Shown here: piece by piece, positions 1-5,444 of the stretch
Layout: each line of letters begins with the position of its first letter
Position numbering within the stretch: position 1 is the stretch's first letter
NCBI GenBank assembly: GCA_012800145.1
Contig: JAAZJW010000156.1
Span: forward strand, 1 to 6,840
Length of the DNA: 6,840 nt
Source of the DNA: Clostridiales bacterium
GTDB taxonomy: Bacteria; Bacillota; Clostridia; Peptostreptococcales; Natronincolaceae
Direction: 5' to 3'
Position numbers and translations under genes: made by a program
The notes under the pieces: model-generated
Seen by the model: only the letters and a program-made list of their open reading frames with translations
Told to the model about the DNA's origin: nothing
Databases searched by the model: none

Positions 1-48
1 ATATTTTTCCCCATTATATACTGACATTAAAGCACTAATTTCCGGCAA
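1..48 (-). CDS. Family 2 glycosyltransferase, N-terminal fragment (runs off left edge)
   Basis: Only the first 16 codons are inside the window. Read from a TTG at 48-46 they give MPEISALMSVYNGEKY, the typical opening of GT-A fold family 2 glycosyltransferases: a beta-strand, then S-V-Y-N-G/E, which begins the nucleotide-sugar binding site. The TTG is chosen as start because a strong GGGGAG lies 6 bases upstream (55-60). The only ATG, at codon 8, would cut off the first strand of the fold. Family members transfer a sugar from a nucleotide donor to a glycan or protein acceptor in the cytoplasm or at the inner membrane face. It follows tagD by 25 bases in the same direction, so it is probably the next gene of the operon. 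Donor and acceptor cannot be told from this fragment. Confidence 0.82.
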   Translation of the reverse strand, partial: MPEISALMSVYNGEKY

Positions 49-54
49 TTTTCT

Positions 55-60
55 CTCCCC
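55..60 (-). promoter_or_regulatory. Ribosome binding site deciding the TTG start of the GT2 gene
   Basis: On the minus strand the sequence reads AAAGGGGAGAGAAAATTG. GGGGAG is a good Shine-Dalgarno match six bases before the TTG, and no comparable site precedes the in-frame ATG at codon 8. This is the main support for a TTG start. Confidence 0.7.
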
Positions 61-73
61 TTTACATTTGAAA

Positions 74-463
74 TCAACTATATTTAAGGTCCCTTTTTAT
101 CTTTGTAGTTGATATCCCCTCTGTTCTAGGTAAATAAGTAATCTCACACAAATCAGACAAATCATCAAATTTGCCTTCCCAATCTGAACCCATAACAAGC
201 GCATCCACATTAAATTCTTTTATATGCTTTCTTTTGTCTTCCCAACTGTTTTCTTCTATAATTAAATCAACATATTTAATGGCCTCCAGTAGTTTTTTTC
301 TTTCATCAAAGTTATGATATGCCTTTTTGCCTTTTATTTTATTAAATTCATCTGTTGATAATCCTACTATCAAATAATCCCCCAGTTCTTTAGCTCTGCG
401 TAATAAATTTATATGGCCTATGTGTAACAAATCATAGGTTCCATATGTTAAAACTATCCTCAT
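74..463 (-). CDS. tagD: Glycerol-3-phosphate cytidylyltransferase (TagD/GCT type)
   Basis: This 129-residue protein is a small nucleotidyltransferase that makes CDP-glycerol from CTP and sn-glycerol 3-phosphate in the cytoplasm. The family signatures are all visible: Y-G-T-Y-D-L-L-H-I-G-H at residues 7-17, with the HxGH nucleotide-binding motif at 14-17; the S-W-E-D-K-R stretch at 73-78; MGSDWEGKFD at 91-100; and RTEGISTT at 113-120, the second CTP-binding signature. The length matches the usual size of TagD. The ATG at 463 has a GAGGT ribosome site at 471-475. In Bacillus the product feeds wall teichoic acid synthesis. Here it sits among flagellar sugar genes and directly before a glycosyltransferase, so it may supply a glycerol-phosphate decoration for the glycan made by this locus (inference). 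A related alcohol phosphate as substrate cannot be excluded. Confidence 0.93.
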   Translation of the reverse strand: MRIVLTYGTYDLLHIGHINLLRRAKELGDYLIVGLSTDEFNKIKGKKAYHNFDERKKLLEAIKYVDLIIEENSWEDKRKHIKEFNVDALVMGSDWEGKFDDLSDLCEITYLPRTEGISTTKIKRDLKYS

Positions 464-470
464 ATATATC

Positions 471-475
471 TACCT
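471..475 (-). promoter_or_regulatory. Ribosome binding site of tagD
   Basis: The minus strand reads GAGGTAGATATATATG. GAGGT sits eight bases before the tagD ATG. It supports independent initiation of tagD after the preceding 118-base spacer. Confidence 0.6.
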
Positions 476-487
476 CATATTATAATT

Positions 488-619
488 TCATATGTTTATT
501 GCAAAACATGGCCTGTTGCCCCAGCCTTCCACACACAATAACATCTTCCCCCACATCACCTCAACACTATCTCCTACAATATTAACCTCCACCGCATCCA
601 CATTCCCGCTCATTCCCAT
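488..619 (-). CDS. Possible 43-codon ORF overlapping the spsF end, or frameshifted spsF C-terminus
   Basis: In the +1 frame relative to spsF an open frame begins with MGMSGNVDAVEVNIVGDSVE and runs to a TGA at 488-490, filling almost the whole spacer before tagD. A GTGAGG element lies seven bases upstream of its ATG (619), so it could be a separately translated small gene. Alternatively it is the original C-terminus of the SpsF-type protein. That protein now ends in an odd Cys-Gly tail, and removing one base in the GGG run near 614-616 would join FLDG to MSGNVDAVEVNIV. I do not recognise the peptide. It is rich in Val, Gly and Met, and its codons are more G-rich than those of the neighbouring genes. 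It could also be chance open sequence. Confidence 0.3.
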   Translation of the reverse strand: MGMSGNVDAVEVNIVGDSVEVMWGKMLLCVEGWGNRPCFAINI

Positions 620-1319
620 CCAAAAACCTCACTACATCCTTGGCTCCTACATATTCATCTTCAAAATATTCAAAAACCTTGCTTACTATTTCAAAATCCT
701 CCTTGGTATCCACACAAAGCCTGTAGTTTTTATTATAAAGCCTGTCTCCTTTTACATATCCGATTTTGAACCTATCCCTGTTTTTGTATATGTACAATGT
801 CACATGTTCTTTATAATCCTTGTTATCTTTACTCTTATTATCCTTCCTATCACCCTTGCTGACTTCTTTGTAGACTATTTCTAGGGCATCCTTTGAAAAT
901 ACCTCTACATCGAACCCCCTAATAAATGTGTTTGGAACATCTAATCTCACATAGTCATAGTCATACATTAAATAATACGATATTACATTATCTACTATAT
1001 AAGGATCTATTAAGGGACAATCCCCTGTAACTCTAACAATTACATCCCCATTATACTTTCTGCCGGCATCAAAGTATCTTTTTAAAACATTTTCTTCTTC
1101 TCCTCTGAATACCTCATATCCGGCTTCCTTTGCTATTTTAACCAAGGGGGCCTCACTGTCAAGTGTAGATGTTGCAAGGACTATATTATTTACATATCCG
1201 GATTTGCTGAGTCTGTCCAATACATGAAGTATCAGTGGTTTGTTTATTATGGGTTTAATAACCTTTCCCGGAAGTCTTTTGGAGCCCATTCTGGCCTGTA
1301 CTATAGCAAGTATATTCAT
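582..1319 (-). CDS. spsF: SpsF-type cytidylyltransferase (probable CMP-nonulosonate synthetase)
   Basis: The 245-residue protein opens with MNILAIVQARMGSKRLPGKV, the CTP-binding signature of the SpsF/acylneuraminate cytidylyltransferase group (COG1861). Further conserved blocks are RVTGDCPLIDP (96-106), RGFDVEVFS (134-142), EHVTLYIY (171-178) and RLCVDTKEDFEIV (200-212). Such enzymes activate a sugar with CTP. After pseB and pseC the likely product is CMP-pseudaminic acid or a relative, which is the PseF role (inferred from context). I prefer the ATG at 1319 to the one at 1337: family alignment starts at MNILA, and the spacing then becomes a 4-base gap after the HAD stop instead of a 14-base overlap. 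Two oddities are visible: a Lys/Asp/Asn-rich insert at residues 155-169 before EHVT, and a C-terminus ending ERECGCGGG where relatives usually carry a longer helix, possibly a frameshift. Confidence 0.85.
   Translation of the reverse strand: MNILAIVQARMGSKRLPGKVIKPIINKPLILHVLDRLSKSGYVNNIVLATSTLDSEAPLVKIAKEAGYEVFRGEEENVLKRYFDAGRKYNGDVIVRVTGDCPLIDPYIVDNVISYYLMYDYDYVRLDVPNTFIRGFDVEVFSKDALEIVYKEVSKGDRKDNKSKDNKDYKEHVTLYIYKNRDRFKIGYVKGDRLYNKNYRLCVDTKEDFEIVSKVFEYFEDEYVGAKDVVRFLDGNERECGCGGG
813..857 (-). repeat. Low-complexity Lys/Asp/Asn-coding segment inside spsF
   Basis: Minus-strand AAGGATAATAAGAGT and AAAGATAACAAGGAT are near repeats of 15 bases. They encode KDNKS and KDNKD within residues 155-169. 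The segment sits in the loop before the conserved EHVT block and looks like an in-frame expansion by replication slippage. The frame is kept, so the enzyme is probably still made. Confidence 0.45.
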
Positions 1320-1323
1320 AATA

Positions 1324-2007
1324 TCAGCTCTTTTCATTTATTAGGTCTATTATCCGCTCCACTTCGGTTAAGCGATTTATCTTATAATCTGCTTCTTGTT
1401 CTTTTGATAAAAATGTATTTATGTGTTCCCCGACTTCCCTTATAATTCTAATGGTATTTACACCCAATGCCTTAGCTGAAACAAAATCTTTGTGGGGATT
1501 ATCTCCTACGTATATACATTCTCCGGGTTTTATATTGAAGTATTTTAATATATCCCTGTACGGCTCCTTGCTTGGTTTCCAGTATTCCCTGCCATAATCA
1601 TCCGTAACAATTACTTTATCTATATATTTTTCCACATTTAATGCTTTTATTTTATTCCACTGTACTATGTTTTTGCCATCTGTTATGATTCCTAAATAAT
1701 AGTTACTTTTTAAGGTCTTTAATATATATACAGCATCATCGTATAATTTTATATCAGGTACGGCATTTCTGTATATCTGAACAAGTTTATCTATATTTTC
1801 ATCTATTGAATATTCTTTACATAATACGTTAAATATTTTTCCCCTTCCGTGTATATGGAATATATGCAATATGAATTTATATATTTCATCAATATTTAAG
1901 CCATATTTCTTACCTAAATAGGTTGCAACTTCCGCAAACCCGCTATAGACAAAATCCCTTTCGTTATATAGGGTATCGTCTAAATCAAATATTACTGCTT
2001 TAATGAT
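1324..2007 (-). CDS. HAD-superfamily hydrolase (probable sugar/metabolite phosphatase) with non-canonical start
   Basis: The reading frame gives IKAVIFDLDDTLYNERDF at its N-terminus, which is HAD motif I with nucleophile D8 and acid/base D10 (numbering from the proposed start). It continues with GIITDG (106-111, motif II), KPSKEP (144-149, motif III lysine) and YVGDNPHKDF (167-175, motif IV). Length is about 227 residues with a helical cap at roughly 15-85, typical of HAD-IA phosphatases. The substrate is unknown. From its place between an ATP-grasp ligase and a cytidylyltransferase it may dephosphorylate a sugar intermediate (inference). No ATG, GTG or TTG lies between an in-frame TAA (2032-2034) and motif I. 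The consecutive codons ATT-ATC-ATT (2010-2002) follow a good AGAGGTGG site, so an ATC (2007) or ATT start is likely. The first TTG in frame (1869) would delete motif I and is rejected. Confidence 0.82.
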   Translation of the reverse strand: MIKAVIFDLDDTLYNERDFVYSGFAEVATYLGKKYGLNIDEIYKFILHIFHIHGRGKIFNVLCKEYSIDENIDKLVQIYRNAVPDIKLYDDAVYILKTLKSNYYLGIITDGKNIVQWNKIKALNVEKYIDKVIVTDDYGREYWKPSKEPYRDILKYFNIKPGECIYVGDNPHKDFVSAKALGVNTIRIIREVGEHINTFLSKEQEADYKINRLTEVERIIDLINEKS

Positions 2008-2011
2008 AATA

Positions 2012-2019
2012 CCACCTCT
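2012..2019 (-). promoter_or_regulatory. Ribosome binding site before the non-canonical HAD start
   Basis: The minus strand reads AGAGGTGGTATTATCATTAA. AGAGG is followed by 4, 7 and 10 bases to ATT, ATC and ATT respectively. Spacing favours ATC, which also gives the family-like start M-I-K-A-V-I-F-D. The presence of this site argues that translation does begin here despite the absence of an ATG. Confidence 0.6.
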
Positions 2020-2040
2020 ATTTGGAAATTTTTATTTCGC

Positions 2041-2067
2041 TTACAATTTGCATATGTTGTATAACAT
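2041..2067 (-). CDS. Eight-codon mini-ORF upstream of the HAD gene
   Basis: ATG to TAA encodes MLYNICKL, preceded by a strong GAGGTGG ribosome site five bases upstream (2073-2079). It lies in the 109-base spacer between the ATP-grasp and HAD genes, in the same frame as the HAD gene and ending 33 bases before its proposed start. It could be a leader peptide that feeds ribosomes to the weak HAD start, or a relic of an older start. With eight codons it may also be chance; the ribosome site is the only positive support. Confidence 0.25.
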   Translation of the reverse strand: MLYNICKL

Positions 2068-2116
2068 TTTGTCCACCTCAGATAACAAAAATTTGAGAGC
2101 TTTACAGCAATATACC

Positions 2117-3076
2117 TTAAGGTTTAAAATACACCGCATCATCAAACCTCAGCATAATTAATTCTTCAAATTCTCCAATGATTGGTTGAATTTTTTTACC
2201 TGATACCATATGGTCAAATATCTTTCCATAATCTACACCCGATTCAAATGTCAGAGGAACTCCACCGCCAAATCTGGGATTGATTTCTATAAACTTAATT
2301 TCATCTGTATTATCAACTATGCATTGTATGTTCATAGGACCGATGGCTTTTGCATTATCCCCTGAGTTCATTTTGTTTATTAAATCCAGTGCAGCATTTA
2401 TTAATCTGGGGTCTTTTACCGACCTGCCCTTGGAGATTTCCCCCGCCCTTACTTCCAACCTTTGCCTGGGTACTATTGATATAACTTGTCCCCCCAAATC
2501 GCACAATATATCTAATGTAAATTCTGTGCCTTCTATTTTCTCCTGGATTATATAATTTTCTAAATCTTGAATGATATAAAATAGTTCATCCCTGTTATCC
2601 GCATAAAACATACCCCTGCTGCCCATTCCATCCCTGGGCTTTATTATTACTGGGTATCTAATATACAAATTAAAATTTGCTTTTACTTCCTCCACCGAGC
2701 ATGTCTTAGGTGTGTTTATATCATTCTTTATGAAAAAATTATGGGTATTCCATTTATCGTTGCATATTTCTAAAATATATCTATCACTTAACAATAAAAT
2801 TGTACCTATTTTTTTAAATTCATCCCTGTATTCATCGAGTATTAAAAATTCTTTTTCGTACAACGATATCAACATATCTATCTTTTCTTTTACACATATC
2901 CCTAAAAGTGCATTTATATAGTCCTTATCACTACATAATGGGACATTAAAAAAAGAATCAACAAAGTATCGGGCCGGCGATAAGTTTCCTGCATCTACTC
3001 CAACCACATAATTACTTTCTCTTAGATGTTTAATCAGCTGGACTCTTTTCCCTATGGCTGTTAAAAGTAATCTCAT
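2117..3076 (-). CDS. ATP-grasp ligase, PylC/carbamoyl-phosphate-synthase-like
   Basis: This 319-residue protein has the three-part ATP-grasp layout. The N-terminal Rossmann-like part begins MRLLLTAIGKRVQLIKHL. The ATP-binding part has YPVIIKPRDGMGSRGM (141-156, phosphate-binding loop and Lys) and IQEKIEGTEFTLDIL (177-191). The C-terminal part has RQRLEVRAGEISKG (204-217) and FIEINPRFGGGVPLTFESG (262-280), whose E264 and N266 are the usual Mg-ATP ligands. It resembles stand-alone relatives of the carbamoyl phosphate synthase large subunit (COG0458). These activate a carboxylate as an acyl phosphate and join it to an amine or other nucleophile. Context suggests acylation or aminoacylation of the amino sugar made by PseB/PseC (inference); the real substrate is unknown. 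It starts nine bases after the pseC stop with only a weak ribosome site, so translational coupling is likely. Confidence 0.85.
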   Translation of the reverse strand: MRLLLTAIGKRVQLIKHLRESNYVVGVDAGNLSPARYFVDSFFNVPLCSDKDYINALLGICVKEKIDMLISLYEKEFLILDEYRDEFKKIGTILLLSDRYILEICNDKWNTHNFFIKNDINTPKTCSVEEVKANFNLYIRYPVIIKPRDGMGSRGMFYADNRDELFYIIQDLENYIIQEKIEGTEFTLDILCDLGGQVISIVPRQRLEVRAGEISKGRSVKDPRLINAALDLINKMNSGDNAKAIGPMNIQCIVDNTDEIKFIEINPRFGGGVPLTFESGVDYGKIFDHMVSGKKIQPIIGEFEELIMLRFDDAVYFKP

Positions 3077-3085
3077 GCAAGCTCA

Positions 3086-4276
3086 CTACCTTCTATAGTA
3101 ACCTACAATCTTATAAAACCCATCAATTACATCTTCTAGATCCTCATCTGTCATAGCCGGAAATAGCGGCACTGTAAGTATGGAATTATATAATTCTTCT
3201 GCTTTGGGACATAAGCCTTTTTTGTATCCTAATCGCTGATAATATGGATGCCAATATACAGGAATGTAGTGTACAAAAACTCCTATGTTTTCAGCTTGGA
3301 ACGCCCCAAATATTTCTCGCCTGCCCACTGTTAGTTTTGATAAATCCAGTTTTAATACATATAGATGATTAACCGTGTCGGAGTAATCGGGATTTTTTTG
3401 CAGTATAACACCTTCTAAATTTTTAAATGCTTCATTATATATATCGACTATTTCTTTTCTTCTTTTGATAAACCAATCTATTTTTTTCATTTGACTAATA
3501 CCCAAGGCTGCTTGAAAATCTGTCATCCTATAGTTGAATCCTAAATCCAGCTGTTCGTAATACCATCCGCCACAATCTTTATTTATATGCTGGTCAGTAT
3601 CCCTTGTGATACAATGGCTTCTAAAATTTATCAGTTTTTTATAATATTCTTTGTTGTTGGTAGTTATGATGCCGCCTTCGCCGGTTGTTATGGTTTTTAC
3701 CGGATGGAAACTGAACATAGTCATGTCGGCCAAATTGCCAACTTTTGTTCCTTTATATTTTGTCCCCAGCGAATGTGCTGCGTCCTGTATAATTACTATG
3801 TCCTTTCCTTTTATCGAATCCTTAATACTGTCCATATCCACTGCTTGTCCCGTATAATCCACGGGAATTATTGCTCTTGTTTTGTCAGTAATTTTTTTCG
3901 CGATTTCATTTGGATCTATATTGAATGTATCTAAATTTATATCTGCAAATACAGGGGTTCCGCCCATGTAAAGCACACAGTTCGCCGAGGCTGCAAATGT
4001 CATTGGAGTTGTAATTACCTCGTCTCCTGCACCAATGCCGGCTGCGTGACATGCCCCGTGCAATGCGGCTGTACCGCTTGAAAAAGCTACTGCATATTTT
4101 GCACCTACATAATTTGATATTTCTCTTTCAAATTCTTGTACTTTAGGGCCTGTGGTTAGAAAAGCTGACTTTAATACCTTGTTCACTTCTATGCAATCCT
4201 CATTATCCACATATTGTCTTGCGTAGGGCAAAGATTTTTCTCTTATAGGTTTTCCTCCTAATATTGCCGGTTTCAT
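3086..4276 (-). CDS. pseC: UDP-4-amino-4,6-dideoxy-N-acetyl-L-altrosamine transaminase
   Basis: The 396-residue protein is a PLP-dependent DegT/DnrJ/EryC1/ArnB-family aminotransferase. It opens with the PseC-like MKPAILGGKPIREKSLPYA. SSGTAALH (66-73) binds the PLP phosphate, DAAHS (165-169) carries the Asp that contacts the pyridine nitrogen, and FSFHPVKTITTGEGG (188-202) holds the Schiff-base Lys194. LGFNYRMTDFQAALG, in the second half, is another family block. The reaction is transfer of an amino group from glutamate to C4 of the 4-keto-6-deoxy sugar made by PseB, the second step of pseudaminic acid synthesis in the cytoplasm. The start is supported by GGGGGAA seven bases or fewer before the ATG (4281-4288). 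It follows pseB by 112 bases and precedes the ATP-grasp gene by nine. The choice of PseC over related 4-aminotransferases rests largely on the adjacent pseB. Confidence 0.93.
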   Translation of the reverse strand: MKPAILGGKPIREKSLPYARQYVDNEDCIEVNKVLKSAFLTTGPKVQEFEREISNYVGAKYAVAFSSGTAALHGACHAAGIGAGDEVITTPMTFAASANCVLYMGGTPVFADINLDTFNIDPNEIAKKITDKTRAIIPVDYTGQAVDMDSIKDSIKGKDIVIIQDAAHSLGTKYKGTKVGNLADMTMFSFHPVKTITTGEGGIITTNNKEYYKKLINFRSHCITRDTDQHINKDCGGWYYEQLDLGFNYRMTDFQAALGISQMKKIDWFIKRRKEIVDIYNEAFKNLEGVILQKNPDYSDTVNHLYVLKLDLSKLTVGRREIFGAFQAENIGVFVHYIPVYWHPYYQRLGYKKGLCPKAEELYNSILTVPLFPAMTDEDLEDVIDGFYKIVGYYRR

Positions 4277-4280
4277 TTAT

Positions 4281-4288
4281 GTTCCCCC
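4281..4288 (-). promoter_or_regulatory. Ribosome binding site of pseC
   Basis: The minus strand reads CTGGGGGAACATAAATG. The G-rich GGGGGAAC is a usable Shine-Dalgarno site close before the pseC ATG and supports that start. Confidence 0.55.
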
Positions 4289-4332
4289 AGTACTGAAATG
4301 CTTTTGTTATTAGATCCTTCGTGAGCCCCGTT

Positions 4333-4404
4333 TATTCTGTCCGTCTCGGGATGATAAAGTTGGCAATGGGAGCCTTCAATGGTTAAGCCTATACTGTCCG
4401 TTTC
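4333..4404. repeat. Degenerate direct repeat with 57-bp period
   Basis: TATTCTGTCCGTCTC (4333-4347) and TATACTGTCCGTTTC (4390-4404) differ at two of 15 positions and are exactly 57 bases apart. The flanking sequence on the pseC side shows weaker similarity (GAAGG.TC on the minus strand). The second copy spans the pseB stop codon. It looks like an old short duplication in the pseB-pseC spacer. A role as a binding site is not shown. Confidence 0.5.
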
Positions 4405-5444
4405 AAAATAATATTAAAGTCCTCATTTCTCAACGGAATCATGTTTAATTCTAATAGCAACTGTCTTAATTCCTCAATACTCAACCATTCTTTATTAGTT
4501 TCCGAATTATATTCAAACCCTTCTTCTATAAGTTTTCCGCCGTTAGTAAAAAATCTTTGGGACTTCCACCAATCAAAGTGCGGATATACTATGTAATGTT
4601 TGTCATATTCGTATGTTTTTCTTGAATCCTCTTTGGTTATCATCACCTCATGCAGTTTTTCACCTTCTCTGATTCCCACTTCTTTTAATATGCAACCCGG
4701 TAACATGGCTCTAGCCAGATCGGTTACTCTAAATGACGGTATTTTAGATATATAGGTTTCTCCACCCTTAGATTCATTTAATGCTTTAAACACCAATTCT
4801 ACCCCGTCTTCCAATGTAATCCAAAATCTGGTCATTCTAGAATCCGTAATTGGTAATTCCTTTTCCCCGTTTTCTATCAGCTCTTTGAAATAGGGAATGA
4901 CCGAACCCCTGCTGCCTGCTACATTTCCATATCTGACTACAGAAAATATTGTGCCCTTGCCACCGGAATATGCATTTGCCGATATGAACAGTTTATCTGA
5001 TACCAATTTCGTCCCACCGTACAAATTAATAGGGTTTACCGCTTTATCTGTAGATAATGCAACCACTTTTTTTACACCGCAATCTAACGCGGCATCCACA
5101 ATGTTTTGCGCCCCATGTATATTTGTCTTGATTGCTTCAAAAGGATTGTACTCACAGGCCGGCACCTGTTTCATAGCTGCCGAATGTATTACATAATCTA
5201 CTCCTTTAAATGCTCTATACAGTCTTTCTTTGTCCCTCACATCTCCTATAAAAAATCTGAGTTTTTTAAACTGTTTTTCACTTAATTTGTTAGAAAATTT
5301 TCTTCTGATTATATCTTGTTTAAATTCATCCCTTGAATATATGATAACCCTTAACGGGCTGAATCCATCGAATATCATTTCTATAAATTTCTGTCCAAAT
5401 GAGCCGGTGCCCCCTGTTATCAGTATTGATTTGTTATTTAACAT
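4389..5444 (-). CDS. pseB: UDP-N-acetylglucosamine 4,6-dehydratase (inverting), first step of pseudaminic acid synthesis
   Basis: The 351-residue protein is an extended short-chain dehydrogenase/reductase that converts UDP-GlcNAc to UDP-2-acetamido-2,6-dideoxy-L-arabino-4-hexulose with bound NADP. SILITGGTGSFGQKF contains the Rossmann GGTGSFG at 11-17. HSAAMKQVPACEYNPFEAI (87-105) is characteristic of the PseB/FlaA1 group. STDKAVNPINLYGGTK (131-146) holds the catalytic Asp133, Lys134, Tyr142 and Lys146. RYGNVAGSRGSVIP (171-184) and DSRMTRFWIT (201-210) are further hallmarks. The C-terminal block with TNKEWLSIEELRQLL is where family members usually end, so the last 15 or so residues are an extension of unclear value. 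The ATG overlaps the stop of the upstream glycosyltransferase gene by seven bases and has GAGGT seven bases before it, indicating coupled translation. Confidence 0.95.
   Translation of the reverse strand: MLNNKSILITGGTGSFGQKFIEMIFDGFSPLRVIIYSRDEFKQDIIRRKFSNKLSEKQFKKLRFFIGDVRDKERLYRAFKGVDYVIHSAAMKQVPACEYNPFEAIKTNIHGAQNIVDAALDCGVKKVVALSTDKAVNPINLYGGTKLVSDKLFISANAYSGGKGTIFSVVRYGNVAGSRGSVIPYFKELIENGEKELPITDSRMTRFWITLEDGVELVFKALNESKGGETYISKIPSFRVTDLARAMLPGCILKEVGIREGEKLHEVMITKEDSRKTYEYDKHYIVYPHFDWWKSQRFFTNGGKLIEEGFEYNSETNKEWLSIEELRQLLLELNMIPLRNEDFNIILKRTV

Larger units (their letters stand above)
4273..4413 (-). other. Unassigned 46-codon open frame between pseB and pseC
   Basis: A frame shifted by -1 from pseB opens after a TAA at 4414-4416, overlaps the last codons of pseB and continues through the whole spacer. 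It ends SISVLGEHK with a TGA that overlaps the pseC start as ATGA. There is no ATG, GTG or TTG inside it, so it can be translated only if ribosomes shift frame near the end of pseB or if the sequence carries an indel. The pseB product is already full length without it. I do not recognise the peptide. It contains an internal E-T-D-x-I...E-G-S repeat. A non-coding spacer open by chance remains quite possible. Confidence 0.25.

Noticed and set aside
503..530. GC-rich imperfect hairpin (GGCTG ... CAGGCC on the minus strand) as a terminator before tagD
   Set aside because: The stem is five pairs with a bulge and is followed only by a short interrupted T run. It also lies within the possible 43-codon frame.
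492..884. A 130-codon plus-strand open frame with an ATG
   Set aside because: It is antisense to spsF and its tail region, has hydrophobic low-complexity content, no family motif and no good ribosome site. The minus-strand frame has clear enzyme signatures.
582..1337. spsF start at ATG 1337
   Set aside because: It adds six residues not seen in the family, overlaps the HAD stop and lacks a ribosome site. The ATG at 1319 fits better, although its own site is weak.
1324..1869. HAD gene starting at TTG 1869
   Set aside because: This start removes the nucleophile motif DLDDT. The same frame continues upstream with perfect family sequence and a ribosome site.
3587..3934. A 115-codon plus-strand open frame
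   Set aside because: It lies wholly antisense to pseC, over its PLP-lysine region. The composition is that of a reversed coding frame, with no recognisable domain.
4277..4388. Promoter, riboswitch or terminator in the pseB-pseC spacer
   Set aside because: I see no convincing -35/-10 pair, no stable stem followed by a T tract and no known riboswitch core on the minus strand.
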